From Palsa-504 sp963767565 (GTDB taxonomy: Bacteria; Actinomycetota; Actinomycetes; Streptosporangiales; Streptosporangiaceae), in NCBI GenBank assembly GCA_963767565.1, contig CAVYEG010000018.1, positions 62,001 to 126,000 on the forward strand: DNA of 64,000 nucleotides, given 5' to 3'. Below, in pieces: positions 8,672 to 17,881 of the stretch. Position 1 is the first letter of the stretch; each line of letters starts with the position of its first letter. The position numbers and the translations under genes are program-made. The notes beneath the pieces were generated by a model, which saw nothing but the letters and a program-made list of their open reading frames with translations, had not been told where the DNA came from and did no database searches.

Positions 8672-9943
8672 CTAGAAGTCGACGGGGCACCAGGGGGCGG
8701 GCTCCCAGGCCAGGGCGGCGGCGAGCTGCCGGACGGCACCGGGGCGCCGCTCGGTCACTAGCCCGGCCCCGGCCAGCCCGCCGAGCCCGGTCCCGCCCAG
8801 GTAGGCCGCCCCGAGCGCGGTCACCTCGAGCTCCACGTCAGCCGCGGCATCAGAAGGCTGGCACGACGCCCCGTACCCGTCCGCGCCGCCCGGGCCCGAC
8901 GTGGCCAGCCGCCACCGCCCGGCATTGGCCGGCAGCAGCTCGTCCCGCACCTCGATCACCACGTCCACCGCGCTGGAGTACCGCCGCCCGGCCAGCGCGC
9001 CCGGCACGTCCGTGATCCGCACCCACAGCGCGTCCTTCAGCCGCGCCCGGGCCCGGCGCGGATCGGTCAGCTGGAACAGCAGCGGGTCGTCCACCGGGCG
9101 CGCCCGGACGCGGAACTCCGTGGTCAGGTCCCGGCTCAGCAGGTCGGTCCACATCGCCGCGCTGGCCGCCGGATCGGTGGCCGCCAGCTCGCGCACGGTA
9201 AGCACGGCATCGGGCAGGGACGTCTCGCGGTCCCAGTCGGGCTGCCCCCGGTACAGGGCGTAGCCGCGCGGCCCGCTGTCGTCCTCGGCCAGCAGGCAGT
9301 GCAGCGGGGTCGCGCCCTGCCGCGAGTCGGCCGGGTCGTGGACGGTCCGCTGCCACCAGGCTTGGTTCCGCGCGATCAGGCCCGGGCGGGACGGCAGCAC
9401 GGCGTCGTAGACCTTGGCCAGCTCGGTCAGCGCCGCCCCGGGTTCGACCAGCCGCAGGCGCAGGCCGGGATCACGCGTAGCCCACGGCGCCAGCGTCCCC
9501 TCGCCCCGCTTGAGCAGCAGGTCGGCGTGCCACATGGCCCGGCCGTAACCGTACCGGGAGTAGATGACGGACTCCGAGGCCCACAAGATGGCCAGCGGCT
9601 CGCCGCGTTCGCGCACGTCGGCCAGCTGGTGCCGCATCATGCTGCGCAGCACGCCGCGCCGCCGGTGCGACGGCAGCACTGAGACCCAGGTCACCCCGGC
9701 CGCGGGCAGCGTCCCTGGCCCGGGCACGGACAGCGCGAAGGTATAGGCGCCCGCGGTGCCGACCGGCGTCGGGCCGTCGAAGGCGGCCAGGCTGCGGTCG
9801 AACTCCATCACCGAGAAGATCTTCTGCTTGTCGTCCTCGGTCACCGGCGAGCCGTGGAAGGCGTGCATGTCCACGCGGTGGAAGGCGTCGAACTCGTCCT
9901 GGCTGACGGGCCTGATCGGGTACGGGTCATCCGATTTGCTCAT
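8672..9943 (-). CDS. Eis-family GNAT N-acetyltransferase
   Basis: The 423-residue protein has the three-part Eis architecture: a GNAT domain with acetyl-CoA loop WVSVLPSHRRRGVLRSMM at about residues 86-102, a second GNAT-like fold (residues 150-300) and a C-terminal sterol-carrier-like domain. It ends in the family's hallmark PWCPVDF, whose C-terminal carboxylate acts as the catalytic base in Eis. ASESVIYSRYGYG is another strong family motif. Eis proteins acetylate amines of aminoglycosides, lysines and polyamines; the natural substrate here is unknown. The start ATG 9943 is divergent from the phosphatase gene, with 80 bp between them. Family assignment is secure, substrate is not. Confidence 0.92.
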   Translation of the reverse strand: MSKSDDPYPIRPVSQDEFDAFHRVDMHAFHGSPVTEDDKQKIFSVMEFDRSLAAFDGPTPVGTAGAYTFALSVPGPGTLPAAGVTWVSVLPSHRRRGVLRSMMRHQLADVRERGEPLAILWASESVIYSRYGYGRAMWHADLLLKRGEGTLAPWATRDPGLRLRLVEPGAALTELAKVYDAVLPSRPGLIARNQAWWQRTVHDPADSRQGATPLHCLLAEDDSGPRGYALYRGQPDWDRETSLPDAVLTVRELAATDPAASAAMWTDLLSRDLTTEFRVRARPVDDPLLFQLTDPRRARARLKDALWVRITDVPGALAGRRYSSAVDVVIEVRDELLPANAGRWRLATSGPGGADGYGASCQPSDAAADVELEVTALGAAYLGGTGLGGLAGAGLVTERRPGAVRQLAAALAWEPAPWCPVDF

Positions 9944-10023
9944 GATGCCTTCGTACCCTGCCCCGCCGCCCGCCGCGAGTGGTTTAGCCTGCCAGGAGCT
10001 TTATCGACTACAGTGCCCGCATC

Positions 10024-11139
10024 ATGGGTAACCCGCGACCGCCGGCCGGTCCCCGCCCGGGACCGGCCCGGAGGCTGCTGCACACCCTGCGTTCCCAGCT
10101 CACCAGGCAGTTCATTACCAGGAACCGGCGGCTGGCGTTCGCCATGTCGGTCGCGGCCATCGCCATCGCGGTGGCCGCCGTGCACGTCTCGGAGTGGTGG
10201 TTCTCACCCGGGGTGATGATCCTGCCCATCCTGGCCGGCGGGCTGCTGCTGTGGCCGCGCGCGCTGCGGATCTTCTTCGGCTTCGCCGCCGCCGGGGTGA
10301 TCTATGACGTGGTGGAGGGCCGGGCCGGCGCCGGCATCGTGGCCACCATCGTGCTGACCGCGGTCTTCGCCGACATCCTGGCCAGGACCAGGGAGAAGCT
10401 GGGCCTGGTCGGCCTGCGCGGCGACCGGATGCTGCTCGAGCTGCGGGACCGCATCCGGGCCCAGGCCAAGCTGCCCCCACTGGGCGAGGGCTGGGGCTCC
10501 TCGGTGGTGCTGCGGCCGGCCGGCGGCTCCTCGTTCGGCGGCGACTTCGTCGTGTCCACCTGCGACGGAAAGCTGCTCGAGGTGGCGCTGGTCGACGTGT
10601 CGGGCAAGGGCATCGACGCCGGGACCCGGGCCCTGCTGCTGTCCGGGGCGTTCGGCGGGCTGCTCGGCTCGGTGCCGCGGGAGGACTTCCTGTCCGCCTG
10701 CAACGCCTACGTCCGCCGCGGGTCGGTCACCGAGGGCTTCGTCACCGCCGTCCACCTGTGGCTCGACCTGACCTCGGGCGAGTACGTCATCTTCTCCGCC
10801 GGGCACCCGCCCGCCGTGCACTACGACGGCGCGGGCGGCCGCTGGCGCCTGACCCGGGCCCGCGGCATCGTGCTCGGCGTGATACCCGACCTGCGCGGCG
10901 CCGCGTCGGAGACCGAGCGCGGCGTGCTGCAGCGCGGCGACGCGCTGATGCTCTACACCGACGGGCTGGTGGAAGCGCCCGGGCGGGACATCGACGCGGG
11001 CACCGACCGCCTGCTCGGCGAGGCCGAACGCATGCTGGCTCCCGGCTTCCAGGCCGGCGCCGGGCCGATGGTGACCAACCTGCAGCAGGGCGGCGGCGGA
11101 TCCGATGACTGCGCCCTGGTCCTCATCTGGCGCACCTGA
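10024..11139 (+). CDS. Membrane PP2C/SpoIIE-type serine phosphatase
   Basis: The first 40 residues are basic. Three or four hydrophobic segments follow at about residues 40-125 (MSVAAIAIAVAAVHV, VMILPILAGGLLLW, IFFGFAAAGVIYDVV, IVATIVLTAVFADIL), then a SpoIIE-type PP2C catalytic domain from about residue 150 to the end. Metal-binding motifs are visible: GGDFVV, DVSGKGIDA, SAGHPPAV and LMLYTDGLVE. Such phosphatases dephosphorylate anti-anti-sigma factors or related regulators at the membrane. There is no adjacent anti-sigma gene, so the partner is unknown. The length of 371 residues is typical for the integral-membrane subgroup. Start ATG 10024. Confidence 0.9.
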   Translation: MGNPRPPAGPRPGPARRLLHTLRSQLTRQFITRNRRLAFAMSVAAIAIAVAAVHVSEWWFSPGVMILPILAGGLLLWPRALRIFFGFAAAGVIYDVVEGRAGAGIVATIVLTAVFADILARTREKLGLVGLRGDRMLLELRDRIRAQAKLPPLGEGWGSSVVLRPAGGSSFGGDFVVSTCDGKLLEVALVDVSGKGIDAGTRALLLSGAFGGLLGSVPREDFLSACNAYVRRGSVTEGFVTAVHLWLDLTSGEYVIFSAGHPPAVHYDGAGGRWRLTRARGIVLGVIPDLRGAASETERGVLQRGDALMLYTDGLVEAPGRDIDAGTDRLLGEAERMLAPGFQAGAGPMVTNLQQGGGGSDDCALVLIWRT

Positions 11140-11165
11140 GCCGGCCGTGATAATACCGCGGCACA

Positions 11166-11197
11166 TTGCGGAAACTGACGCTCATGTCAGGTATAAT
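11166..11197 (+). promoter_or_regulatory. Candidate promoter ahead of the hopanoid operon
   Basis: A perfect TATAAT at 11192-11197 lies in the only AT-rich stretch of this region, with TTGCGG at 11166-11171 as a weak -35 at a long 20-bp spacing. The 140-210 bp between this and the first hopanoid gene would be an untranslated leader. The -10 is clear; its link to hpnC is inference. Confidence 0.45.
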
Positions 11198-11407
11198 AGT
11201 TAGCATAACGTTGTTCGGTGATGCAAACTATTTTTCCGCAGTGTAACCAGTGCGAACAGTAGTGAACAGCTCACCCGCCCGGCCTCGCGGCGTTAGTTAG
11301 CCGACGCACCCGTCATGTGACGCCCACGTCATTGTTTGCAATTAATTGGTTATTCCCTCGAAAATGACGGGGTGGCTGGGGGAAGTCGCGGAAGAGTTCA
11401 GACGGGC

Positions 11408-12289
11408 ATGCGCGAGCATGTGCACCCGTCAGTCACGCATGCCTCCGAAGTGGCGGCCAACGCCTCCGGCGAGAACTTCCCCGTCGCGCTGCGCGTGCTG
11501 CCGCAGCGGCACCGCCGCCACCTGACCGCCCTGTACTGCTTCGCCCGGCTCACCGACGACCTGGGTGACGAAGCCCGCGACGCCACTGGCGACGGCACCA
11601 GCCAGGCCGCCTACCGGCTCAAGCTGCTGGACGAGTTCGACGCCGACGTCGACGCCATATATGCCGGCGGCACCCCCGCCTCGCCGGTCATGCGGGCCAT
11701 GGCGACCACCGTGCGGGAGTGCGGCGTGCCGGCCGGCCCGCTGCACGCGCTGATCCAGGCCAACCGGCAGGACCAGCAGGTCACCCGCTACGCCACCTAC
11801 GCCGAACTGGCCCAGTACTGCGAGCTGTCGGCCAACCCCGTGGGCCAGATCGTGCTGTACATCTTCGGTGTCGCTACCGGTGAACGCATCGCGGCCTCCG
11901 ATAGCATCTGCACCGCCCTGCAACTGGCCGAGCACTGGCAGGACGTGGCCGAGGACCTGGGCATGGGCCGGATCTACCTGCCGGCCGAGGACCTGGACCG
12001 GTTCGGCTGCACCGAGGCCGACCTGGCCGAACCAGCCGCCGGACCAGCGGTCAGGAGGCTGATGCGGTTCGAGGTCGACCGGGCCGCCGCGCTGCTGGAT
12101 GCGGGCGCGCCGCTGGTCGGCACGCTGCGCGGCGCGGCCCGGCTGTCGGTGGCGGGCTACCTGGGCGGCGGACGGGCGGCCCTGGCCGCCATCCGGCAGC
12201 ACCGGTACGACGTGCTGAACGGCACGCACAAGCCGCGCAAGCCCCGGCTGATGGCCGAGCTGGTCAAGACCTACGTGACGGGACGATAG
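11408..12289 (+). CDS. hpnC: Squalene synthase HpnC (hydroxysqualene synthase)
   Basis: The protein is a head-to-head prenyl synthase of the squalene/phytoene synthase family. From ATG 11408 it is 293 residues. The first aspartate-rich site is RLTDDLGDEA near residues 46-55; the second is HWQDVAEDLGMGRIYLP. HpnC acts with HpnD and HpnE, which lie next in the operon, converting presqualene diphosphate to hydroxysqualene. The ENFPVALRVLP opening is typical of HpnC. The frame is open to TTG 11336, but the extra residues look non-homologous, so ATG 11408 is preferred. The stop overlaps the hpnD GTG by one base. Confidence 0.9.
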   Translation: MREHVHPSVTHASEVAANASGENFPVALRVLPQRHRRHLTALYCFARLTDDLGDEARDATGDGTSQAAYRLKLLDEFDADVDAIYAGGTPASPVMRAMATTVRECGVPAGPLHALIQANRQDQQVTRYATYAELAQYCELSANPVGQIVLYIFGVATGERIAASDSICTALQLAEHWQDVAEDLGMGRIYLPAEDLDRFGCTEADLAEPAAGPAVRRLMRFEVDRAAALLDAGAPLVGTLRGAARLSVAGYLGGGRAALAAIRQHRYDVLNGTHKPRKPRLMAELVKTYVTGR

Positions 12290-13149
12290 TGGAACTGAGT
12301 GAGGCGTACCGCGAGTGCGAGCGGATCACCTGGTCACAGGCCAGGAACTTCGCGTACGGGATCAGGCTGCTGCCCGCGGGCAAGCGGGCCGGCCTGGCCG
12401 TCATCTACGCCTTCGCCCGCCGCATCGATGACATCGGCGACGGCACGCTGCCCGCCGAGGAGAAGATCGCCGCCCTGGAACAGGCCCGCGAGGCGGTGCT
12501 GAACCTCACCCACCCGAGCCCGGACGACCCGGTGCTCGTCGCCCTGGCCGACGTGGAGCGCACCTTCGGTGTGCCCATGGCCGCCTTCGGCGAGCTCATC
12601 GACGGCTGCGTGGCCGACGTGCGCGGCACCAGCTACCAGAGCTTCGAGGACCTGCTCTACTACTGCCGGTGCGTGGCCGGCTCGATCGGCCGCCTGTCGC
12701 TGGGCATCTTCGGCGCCCGCGGCGACCTGACCCAGGCCGCCGAGCTGGCCGACTCCCTGGGGGTGGCCCTCCAGCTGACCAACATCCTGCGCGACATCCG
12801 CGAGGACCACGCCAACGGCCGCGTCTACCTGCCCGCCGAGGACCTGGCCAAGTTCGACTGCGCGCTCGACCCCGCGGGCCCGGCCCCGGCGCCGGGACAG
12901 CCCGGCTTCAGCCGCCTGGTGGAGTTCGAGGTCGACCGGGCCCGCGAGTGGTACGACGACGGCCTGCGCCTGCTCGGCCTGCTCGACTGGCGCAGCTCGG
13001 CCTGCGCCGGCGCGATGGCCGGCATCTACCGGCGGCTGCTGGAGATCATCGCCGCCGACCCCGCCGCCGTGCTGCGCGGCCGCACGTCGCTGTCCGGCCG
13101 CGAGAAGGCCATGGTCGCGGTCAAGGCCCTGGCCGGGAGGATCTCGTGA
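12289..13149 (+). CDS. hpnD: Presqualene diphosphate synthase HpnD
   Basis: This 286-residue squalene/phytoene synthase family protein starts MELSEAYRECERITWSQARNF, typical for HpnD. Substrate-binding aspartates are in FARRIDDIGDG (about residues 42-52) and ILRDIREDHANGRVYLP. The enzyme condenses two farnesyl diphosphates to presqualene diphosphate, the first committed step of the three-enzyme HpnCDE route to squalene. Its GTG start overlaps the hpnC TAG and its TGA overlaps the hpnE GTG, so translation is coupled through all three genes. Confidence 0.93.
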   Translation: MELSEAYRECERITWSQARNFAYGIRLLPAGKRAGLAVIYAFARRIDDIGDGTLPAEEKIAALEQAREAVLNLTHPSPDDPVLVALADVERTFGVPMAAFGELIDGCVADVRGTSYQSFEDLLYYCRCVAGSIGRLSLGIFGARGDLTQAAELADSLGVALQLTNILRDIREDHANGRVYLPAEDLAKFDCALDPAGPAPAPGQPGFSRLVEFEVDRAREWYDDGLRLLGLLDWRSSACAGAMAGIYRRLLEIIAADPAAVLRGRTSLSGREKAMVAVKALAGRIS

Positions 13150-14615
13150 GCCCGCAGGTCGTGGTGGTGGGCGGCGGCCTGGCCGGCATCACCGCCGCCA
13201 TCGCCCTGGCCGAGGCGGGCGCGCAGGTCACCCTGCTCGAGGCCCGGCCCCGGCTGGGCGGCGCCACCTGCTCCTTCAGCCGCGACGGCCTGACCGTCGA
13301 CACCGGCCAGCACGTGTTCCTCGGCTGCTGCACCGCCTACCGCGGCCTGCTCGACCAGCTCGGCATGACCGCCCACGCCCCGCTGCAGGACCGCTTCGAC
13401 GTGACCGTCCTGGCTCCGGCCAGGGCTGCTAGCTCCGGGGCGACGACCCCCCTGGCCCCCCGCCGGGGGCGGCTCCGCCGGACCGCGCTCCCCGGCCCCC
13501 TGCATATGCTGCCCGCCCTGGCCAGGTATCCGTTCCTGTCTTGGGCCGAACGGTCCGTGGTATCCCGCCCCGCCCTCGCCATGCGCTTCGTCGACCCGGC
13601 CAAGCCGGCGGTGGATGAGCAGCGCTTCGGCGACTGGCTCGCCGCCCGCGGCCAGGACGACCGGGCCCGCCGCGCGCTATGGGACCTGTTCACCGTCTCC
13701 GCCCTGAACATCGCCGGCGACGACGCCGCCCTCTCGCTGGCCGCCACCGTGGTCAAGACCGGCCTGCTGGGCAAGAACAACGCCGCCGACATTGGTGTCC
13801 CGGCCCTGCCGCTGGGCGAGCTGCACGGCGACGCCGGCGCCACCCTGCTGGCCAAGCTCGGCGCCCGCGTCCTGCTCGGCGCCAAGGTCTCCGCCATCGA
13901 CCCCGCCGCTCCCGACTCGTCAGATTCCCGGTTCCTCGTCCGGCTGACCCGGGCCGCCGACGATGAGTCGCTCCCGGCGGAGATCCCGGCCGACGCCGTG
14001 GTGCTGGCCGTGCCGCACGAGATGGCCGCTCGGCTGATCCCGCCCGGCGCCCTGCCCGAGACCACCGTGGCGGGCTGGGCCGGCCTGGGCGCCTCGCCCA
14101 TCGTCAACGTGCACGTGATCTACGACCGGAAGGTCACCGACCTGCCGTTCGCCGCCGGGGTCGACTCCCCGGTCCAGTGGGTCTTCGACCGCACCCGCAT
14201 CTCCGGCCTCGACCGCCTCTCCGACTCCGCCAGCGGCGCCCAGTACCTGGCCATCTCGCTGTCGGCGGCGGACGAGTACGTGGACGTGCCCGCCGCCCAG
14301 CTGCGCGAGCAGTTCGTGCCGGCGCTGGCCGAGCTGTTCCCCGCGGCCCGCGAGGCTCAGGTGACCGAGTTCTTTGTGACCCGGGAACGGCGGGCCACCT
14401 TCCGCCAGGCGCCGGGTACGGCCAAGCTCCGCCCGCCGGCCGCCACCAACCTGCCCGGCCTGGTGCTGGCCGGGGCGTGGACCGCTACCGGGTGGCCGGA
14501 CACGATGGAGGGCGCTGTCCGCAGCGGCCTGTCCGCGGCCATCGAGCTGCGGAAAACGGGACTTTCCCCCGGGCCGAACGGCCCGCTTACTACCACGATT
14601 GGGAGACGTCAGTGA
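13146..14615 (+). CDS. hpnE: Hydroxysqualene dehydroxylase HpnE (FAD-dependent)
   Basis: The 489-residue flavoprotein of the amine-oxidase/phytoene-desaturase superfamily opens with the dinucleotide motif VVVGGGLAGITAAIALAEAG and has the C-terminal FAD contact LPGLVLAGAWTATGWPDTMEGA. HpnE reduces hydroxysqualene to squalene. GTG 13146 sits inside the hpnD stop (GTGA). Two oddities are visible. A G-run hairpin element adds roughly ten residues (about ASSGATTPLAPRRG) before the conserved LRRTALPGPLH. A second short dispersed repeat covers WAERSVVS at nt 13541-13562. The reading frame survives both, so the enzyme is probably active, but the first insert lies in an otherwise conserved stretch. 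Confidence 0.92.
   Translation: MSPQVVVVGGGLAGITAAIALAEAGAQVTLLEARPRLGGATCSFSRDGLTVDTGQHVFLGCCTAYRGLLDQLGMTAHAPLQDRFDVTVLAPARAASSGATTPLAPRRGRLRRTALPGPLHMLPALARYPFLSWAERSVVSRPALAMRFVDPAKPAVDEQRFGDWLAARGQDDRARRALWDLFTVSALNIAGDDAALSLAATVVKTGLLGKNNAADIGVPALPLGELHGDAGATLLAKLGARVLLGAKVSAIDPAAPDSSDSRFLVRLTRAADDESLPAEIPADAVVLAVPHEMAARLIPPGALPETTVAGWAGLGASPIVNVHVIYDRKVTDLPFAAGVDSPVQWVFDRTRISGLDRLSDSASGAQYLAISLSAADEYVDVPAAQLREQFVPALAELFPAAREAQVTEFFVTRERRATFRQAPGTAKLRPPAATNLPGLVLAGAWTATGWPDTMEGAVRSGLSAAIELRKTGLSPGPNGPLTTTIGRRQ
13433..13470 (-). repeat. G-run hairpin element, copy 1 (inside hpnE)
   Basis: On the minus strand this reads as three runs of five to six G broken by short spacers and followed by GTCG and a C run, the same order as the copies at 15631, 17739, 35105 and 50199. 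It lies in frame inside hpnE, at a point where relatives have only a short RGR-type linker. Confidence 0.6.
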
Positions 14616-15628
14616 CTGCTGTGATGCCTGAGGGTGTGGCCCTGGCGCGGGACCTGGTTAGCCCGGCGATCGAGGCCACCATTGGCCGCCTGACGCCGGA
14701 CGTCCGCGTGGTCGCGGCGTATCACTTCGGCTTCGCCGACGCCCAGGGCCATCCCACCGGAGCCAGCGGCGGCAAGGCGCTGCGCCCCGCCCTGGCCCTG
14801 CTTTCCGCCCGGGCCACGGGCGCCTCGCCGGAGCGCGGCGTGACCGCGGCCGTCGCAGTGGAACTGGTGCACAACTGGTCGCTGCTGCACGACGACATCA
14901 TGGACGGCGACACCGAGCGCAGGCACCGGCCCACCGCGTGGACCGTGTTCGGCGTCGGCTCGGCCATCCTGGCCGGCGACGGGCTGCTCGCCCTGGCCCA
15001 GGAACTGCTGCTCGAGGACGGCACCCCGCAGGGCCCGTGGGCGGCCCGGTGCCTGTCCGCGGCCGTGCAGCGGCTGATCAGCGGGCAGGGCGCGGACCTG
15101 GCCTTCGAGAAGCGCGACGACGTGACCCTGCCCGAGTGCCTGGAGATGGCGGGCGACAAGACCGCCGCGCTGATGGCCTGCGCCTGCAGCATCGGCGCGG
15201 TGCACCTGGGCGCGCCGCCCACCGTGGCCATGGCCCTGGCCGGGTTCGGCGCGCACGTGGGGCTGGCCTTCCAGCTCACCGACGACCTGCTCGGCATCTG
15301 GGGCGCGCCCGAGGTCACCGGCAAGCCGGTACGCGCCGACCTGCGCGCCCGCAAGAAGTCGCTGCCGGTGGTGGCCGCGCTGACCAGCGGCACGCCCCAG
15401 GCCGACCAGCTGCGCGCCCTGCTCACCGACCCGCAGCCCCTGAGTGAGGACGACCTGGTCCGCGCGGCCGACCTGATCGTGGCGGCGGGCGGCAAGCAGT
15501 GGGCCGAGGCCGAGGCCGACGCCCAGCTGGCCGCGGCCAACGCCAGCCTGGCCGACATCGACCTGCCCGGCGACGTCCGGGCCGAGCTGACCGCCATCGC
15601 CGAGTTCATCACCGCGCGCCAGTGGTAG
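14612..15628 (+). CDS. Polyprenyl diphosphate synthase (isoprenyl transferase)
   Basis: The 338-residue trans-isoprenyl diphosphate synthase shows both catalytic aspartate motifs: LLHDDIMDGD (first, near residues 88-97) and FQLTDDLLGIW (second), plus the GGKALRPAL substrate loop. It elongates IPP/DMAPP to a longer allylic diphosphate, here most likely farnesyl diphosphate for hpnD. Product length cannot be fixed without modelling. The start GTG 14612 overlaps the hpnE stop (GTGA) and has GGGAGA 7 bp upstream. The open frame continues upstream inside hpnE, but homology begins at VALARDLVSPAIEATIG. Its location between squalene and cyclase genes supports a hopanoid role. Confidence 0.92.
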   Translation: MTAVMPEGVALARDLVSPAIEATIGRLTPDVRVVAAYHFGFADAQGHPTGASGGKALRPALALLSARATGASPERGVTAAVAVELVHNWSLLHDDIMDGDTERRHRPTAWTVFGVGSAILAGDGLLALAQELLLEDGTPQGPWAARCLSAAVQRLISGQGADLAFEKRDDVTLPECLEMAGDKTAALMACACSIGAVHLGAPPTVAMALAGFGAHVGLAFQLTDDLLGIWGAPEVTGKPVRADLRARKKSLPVVAALTSGTPQADQLRALLTDPQPLSEDDLVRAADLIVAAGGKQWAEAEADAQLAAANASLADIDLPGDVRAELTAIAEFITARQW

Positions 15629-17622
15629 CCCAGGGGGGTACGGGGGGGCAGGCGCCCCCCCGTGAGCGGGGGGTGCAGGGGGGTCGTCCCCCCGCACTAG
15701 GAGTCGCCCGGGACACGCTGAACCGAGCCCGGGACCACGTGCTCGGGCTGCAGCGTGCCGAGGGCTGGTGGCAGGGCGAGCTCGAGACCAACGTGACCAT
15801 GGACGCCGAGGACCTGCTGCTGCGCCAGTTCCTCGGCGTGCGCGACGACGCGGCCACCGCGGCCACCGCGCGCTGGATCCGCTCCAACCAGCGGGCGGAC
15901 GGCACCTGGGCCAACTTCTTCGCCGGCCCGGCTGACCTGTCCACCACCGTCGAGGCTTACGTGGCCCTGCGGCTGGCCGGGGACCTGGTGGACGCACCGC
16001 ATATGGCCGCCGCCCGGTCCTGGATCCTGGCCCACGGCGGCGTCGAGGCCACCCGCGTGTTCACCCGGCTCTGGCTGGCCCTGTCCGGCCGGTGGTCATG
16101 GGACGACCTGCCCGTCATCCCGCCCGAGCTGATCTACCTGCCGTCCTGGTTCCCGCTCAACATCTACGACTGGGGCTGCTGGGCCCGGCAGACCATCGTG
16201 GCCCTGGCCATCGTCCAGTCCTTCCGCCCCTCCCGCCCGCTCCCGTTCACCATCGACGAGCTGAAGACCGGCGGTCCGCACGGCCGCGCTCCCGGCCCGC
16301 TCCGCTCCTTCGACGCCCGCCCCCTCCCCGGTGCGCGCCCCTCCACCGACCCCTGGTCCTACGTGTTCACCGCCCTGGACAAGGCCCTCCATCTTTACCG
16401 GCCGGTAAAGTCGGTACGGCGGGCCGCGCTGCGCCGCTGCGCGGAGTGGATCATCACCCGGCAGGAGCAGGACGGCTGCTGGGGCGGCATCCAGCCGCCG
16501 TGGGTGTACTCGCTGATGGCGCTGGACCTGCTCGGCTACGACCTCCAGCATCCCGTCATGCAGCGCGGACTGCGCGGCCTGGACCGGTTCACCATCACCG
16601 AGGACGGTCCCGACGGCCCGGTGCGCCGCCTGGAGGCGTGCCAGTCGCCGGTCTGGGACACCGTGCTGACCATGATCGGCCTGGCCGACGCCGGCCTGCC
16701 CGCCGATGACCCGGCCCTGGTCCGGGCGGGGGAGTGGGTGCTCGGCGAGGAGATCCGCGGCCCGGGCGACTGGCAGGTCAGGCGGCCTGGCCTGGCCCCC
16801 GGCGGCTGGGCCTTCGAGTTCGACAACGACAACTACCCCGACACCGACGACACCGCCGAGGTGGTGCTGGCCCTGCGCCGGGTCGACCCCACCACGGTGC
16901 CCGACGGCAAGCCCGCCATCGAGCGCGGGCTGCGCTGGCTGGCCGGGATGCAGTCCAAGGACGGCGGCTGGGGCGCGTTCGACGCCGACAACACCCGCGC
17001 GCTGGTCAACAAGCTGCCGTTCTGCGACTTCGGCGCGGTCATCGACCCGCCGTCGGCGGACGTGACCGCGCACATCGTCGAGGCCTTCGCCGCCGAAGGC
17101 CAGGCCGATCACCCGGCCGCCCGCCGCGGCGCCCGCTGGCTGCTGCGGGCCCAGGAACCCGACGGGTCCTGGTTCGGCCGGTGGGGCGCCAACTACATCT
17201 ACGGCACCGGCGCCGTGGTGCCCGCGCTGATCGCGGCCGGGGTCAGGCCGTCCAAGCCCGCCATCCGCCGGGCCGTGGCCTGGCTCGAGGCGCACCAGAA
17301 CCCCGACGGCGGCTGGGGCGAGGACCTGCGCTCCTACGACGACTCGTCGCTGGCGGGCCAGGGCGCCTCCACCGCGTCGCAGACCGCCTGGGCCCTGCTG
17401 GCCCTGCTGGCCGCGGGCGAGCACGGCGGCGCGGCCGCCGAGCGGGGCGTGCGCTGGCTGGCCGCCACCCAGCGGCCGGACGGCTCCTGGGACGAGCCGC
17501 AGTACACCGGTACCGGCTTCCCCGGCGACTTCTACATCAACTACCACCTCTACCGCTTGGCCTTTCCCCTGAGCGCGCTCGGCCGGTACGTGACGGCCCA
17601 TACATCCGGAGGCAGCGAATGA
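15622..17622 (+). CDS. shc: Squalene-hopene cyclase
   Basis: The protein cyclises squalene to hopene/diplopterol at the membrane. The catalytic acid motif is DTDD, in NYPDTDDTAEV near nt 16830-16860. Many QW repeats (QXXXGXW type) are visible: ADGTW, QDGCWGG, KDGGWGAF, PDGSWFGRW, PDGGWGED and PDGSWDEP. The end FYINYHLYRLAFPLSALGRY is standard. GTG 15622 overlaps the previous stop; GTG 15673 is an alternative. Both sit in or beside a G-run repeat element (15631-15695), so the normal N-terminus seems replaced by GTGGQAPPRERGVQGG-type sequence before the conserved ARDTLNRARDHVLGLQ. The core enzyme of about 640 residues is complete. Confidence 0.93.
   Translation: MVAQGGTGGQAPPRERGVQGGRPPALGVARDTLNRARDHVLGLQRAEGWWQGELETNVTMDAEDLLLRQFLGVRDDAATAATARWIRSNQRADGTWANFFAGPADLSTTVEAYVALRLAGDLVDAPHMAAARSWILAHGGVEATRVFTRLWLALSGRWSWDDLPVIPPELIYLPSWFPLNIYDWGCWARQTIVALAIVQSFRPSRPLPFTIDELKTGGPHGRAPGPLRSFDARPLPGARPSTDPWSYVFTALDKALHLYRPVKSVRRAALRRCAEWIITRQEQDGCWGGIQPPWVYSLMALDLLGYDLQHPVMQRGLRGLDRFTITEDGPDGPVRRLEACQSPVWDTVLTMIGLADAGLPADDPALVRAGEWVLGEEIRGPGDWQVRRPGLAPGGWAFEFDNDNYPDTDDTAEVVLALRRVDPTTVPDGKPAIERGLRWLAGMQSKDGGWGAFDADNTRALVNKLPFCDFGAVIDPPSADVTAHIVEAFAAEGQADHPAARRGARWLLRAQEPDGSWFGRWGANYIYGTGAVVPALIAAGVRPSKPAIRRAVAWLEAHQNPDGGWGEDLRSYDDSSLAGQGASTASQTAWALLALLAAGEHGGAAAERGVRWLAATQRPDGSWDEPQYTGTGFPGDFYINYHLYRLAFPLSALGRYVTAHTSGGSE
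15631..15695 (+). repeat. G-run hairpin element, copy 2 (double form, start of squalene-hopene cyclase)
   Basis: The stretch holds seven-base and six-base G runs, a C7 run, GTGAGC, then two G6 runs, GTCGT and C6. It can fold as G-run/C-run hairpins and has four closely spaced G tracts able to form a G-quadruplex. It matches copy 3 (17739-17803) across its full length and defines the probable start region of the cyclase gene. Confidence 0.75.
16393..16408. repeat. 16-bp perfect palindrome inside the cyclase gene
   Basis: TTTACCGGCCGGTAAA is self-complementary and encodes LYRPVK in the cyclase. It stands out as AT-containing sequence in very GC-rich surroundings. A related imperfect form occurs near 23763-23778 at the start of the RIO kinase gene. 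Function unknown. Confidence 0.5.
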
Positions 17623-17810
17623 CCGAGACCATCCCGAGGCCTCGCGGCGACGAAGCCGGGGACGTGGGCGGGCCTGGCCCGCTGCTCGTCTGCGCGCCGC
17701 TGGGCATCGAGGCCCGCGCCATCAGGCGCGGGCTGGCCGGGGGGATACGGGGGGCGCGCAGCCCCCCCGTGATCAGGGGGGGTCTGGGGGGGATCGTCCC
17801 CCCGAGGTAA
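17619..17810 (+). pseudogene. 5' fragment of the HpnG-like/IspH fusion gene, cut off by a G-run element
   Basis: From ATG 17619 the frame encodes MTETIPRPRGDEAGD...LLVCAPLGIEARAIRRGLAG, the expected beginning of a hopanoid-cluster nucleoside phosphorylase. It then runs into the G-run element and stops at TAA 17808. The natural continuation, EVIRTGYGTTRAAQQAE, resumes at nt 17804 in another frame. Removing the roughly 65-bp element restores a continuous frame. Confidence 0.75.
17739..17803 (+). repeat. G-run hairpin element, copy 3 (double form, interrupting the HpnG-like/IspH gene)
   Basis: The order is G6, ATAC, G6, CGCGCA, GC7, GTGATCA, G6, TCT, G7, ATCGT, C6. It is closely similar to copy 2. 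It splits a coding sequence whose two halves lie in frames offset by two, exactly what a 65-bp insertion would do. Confidence 0.8.
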
Positions 17811-17881
17811 TACGTACCGGCTACGGGACCACCCGCGCGGCGCAGCAGGCCGAGGCGCTGAACCAGCGGCCGTTCGGCCAA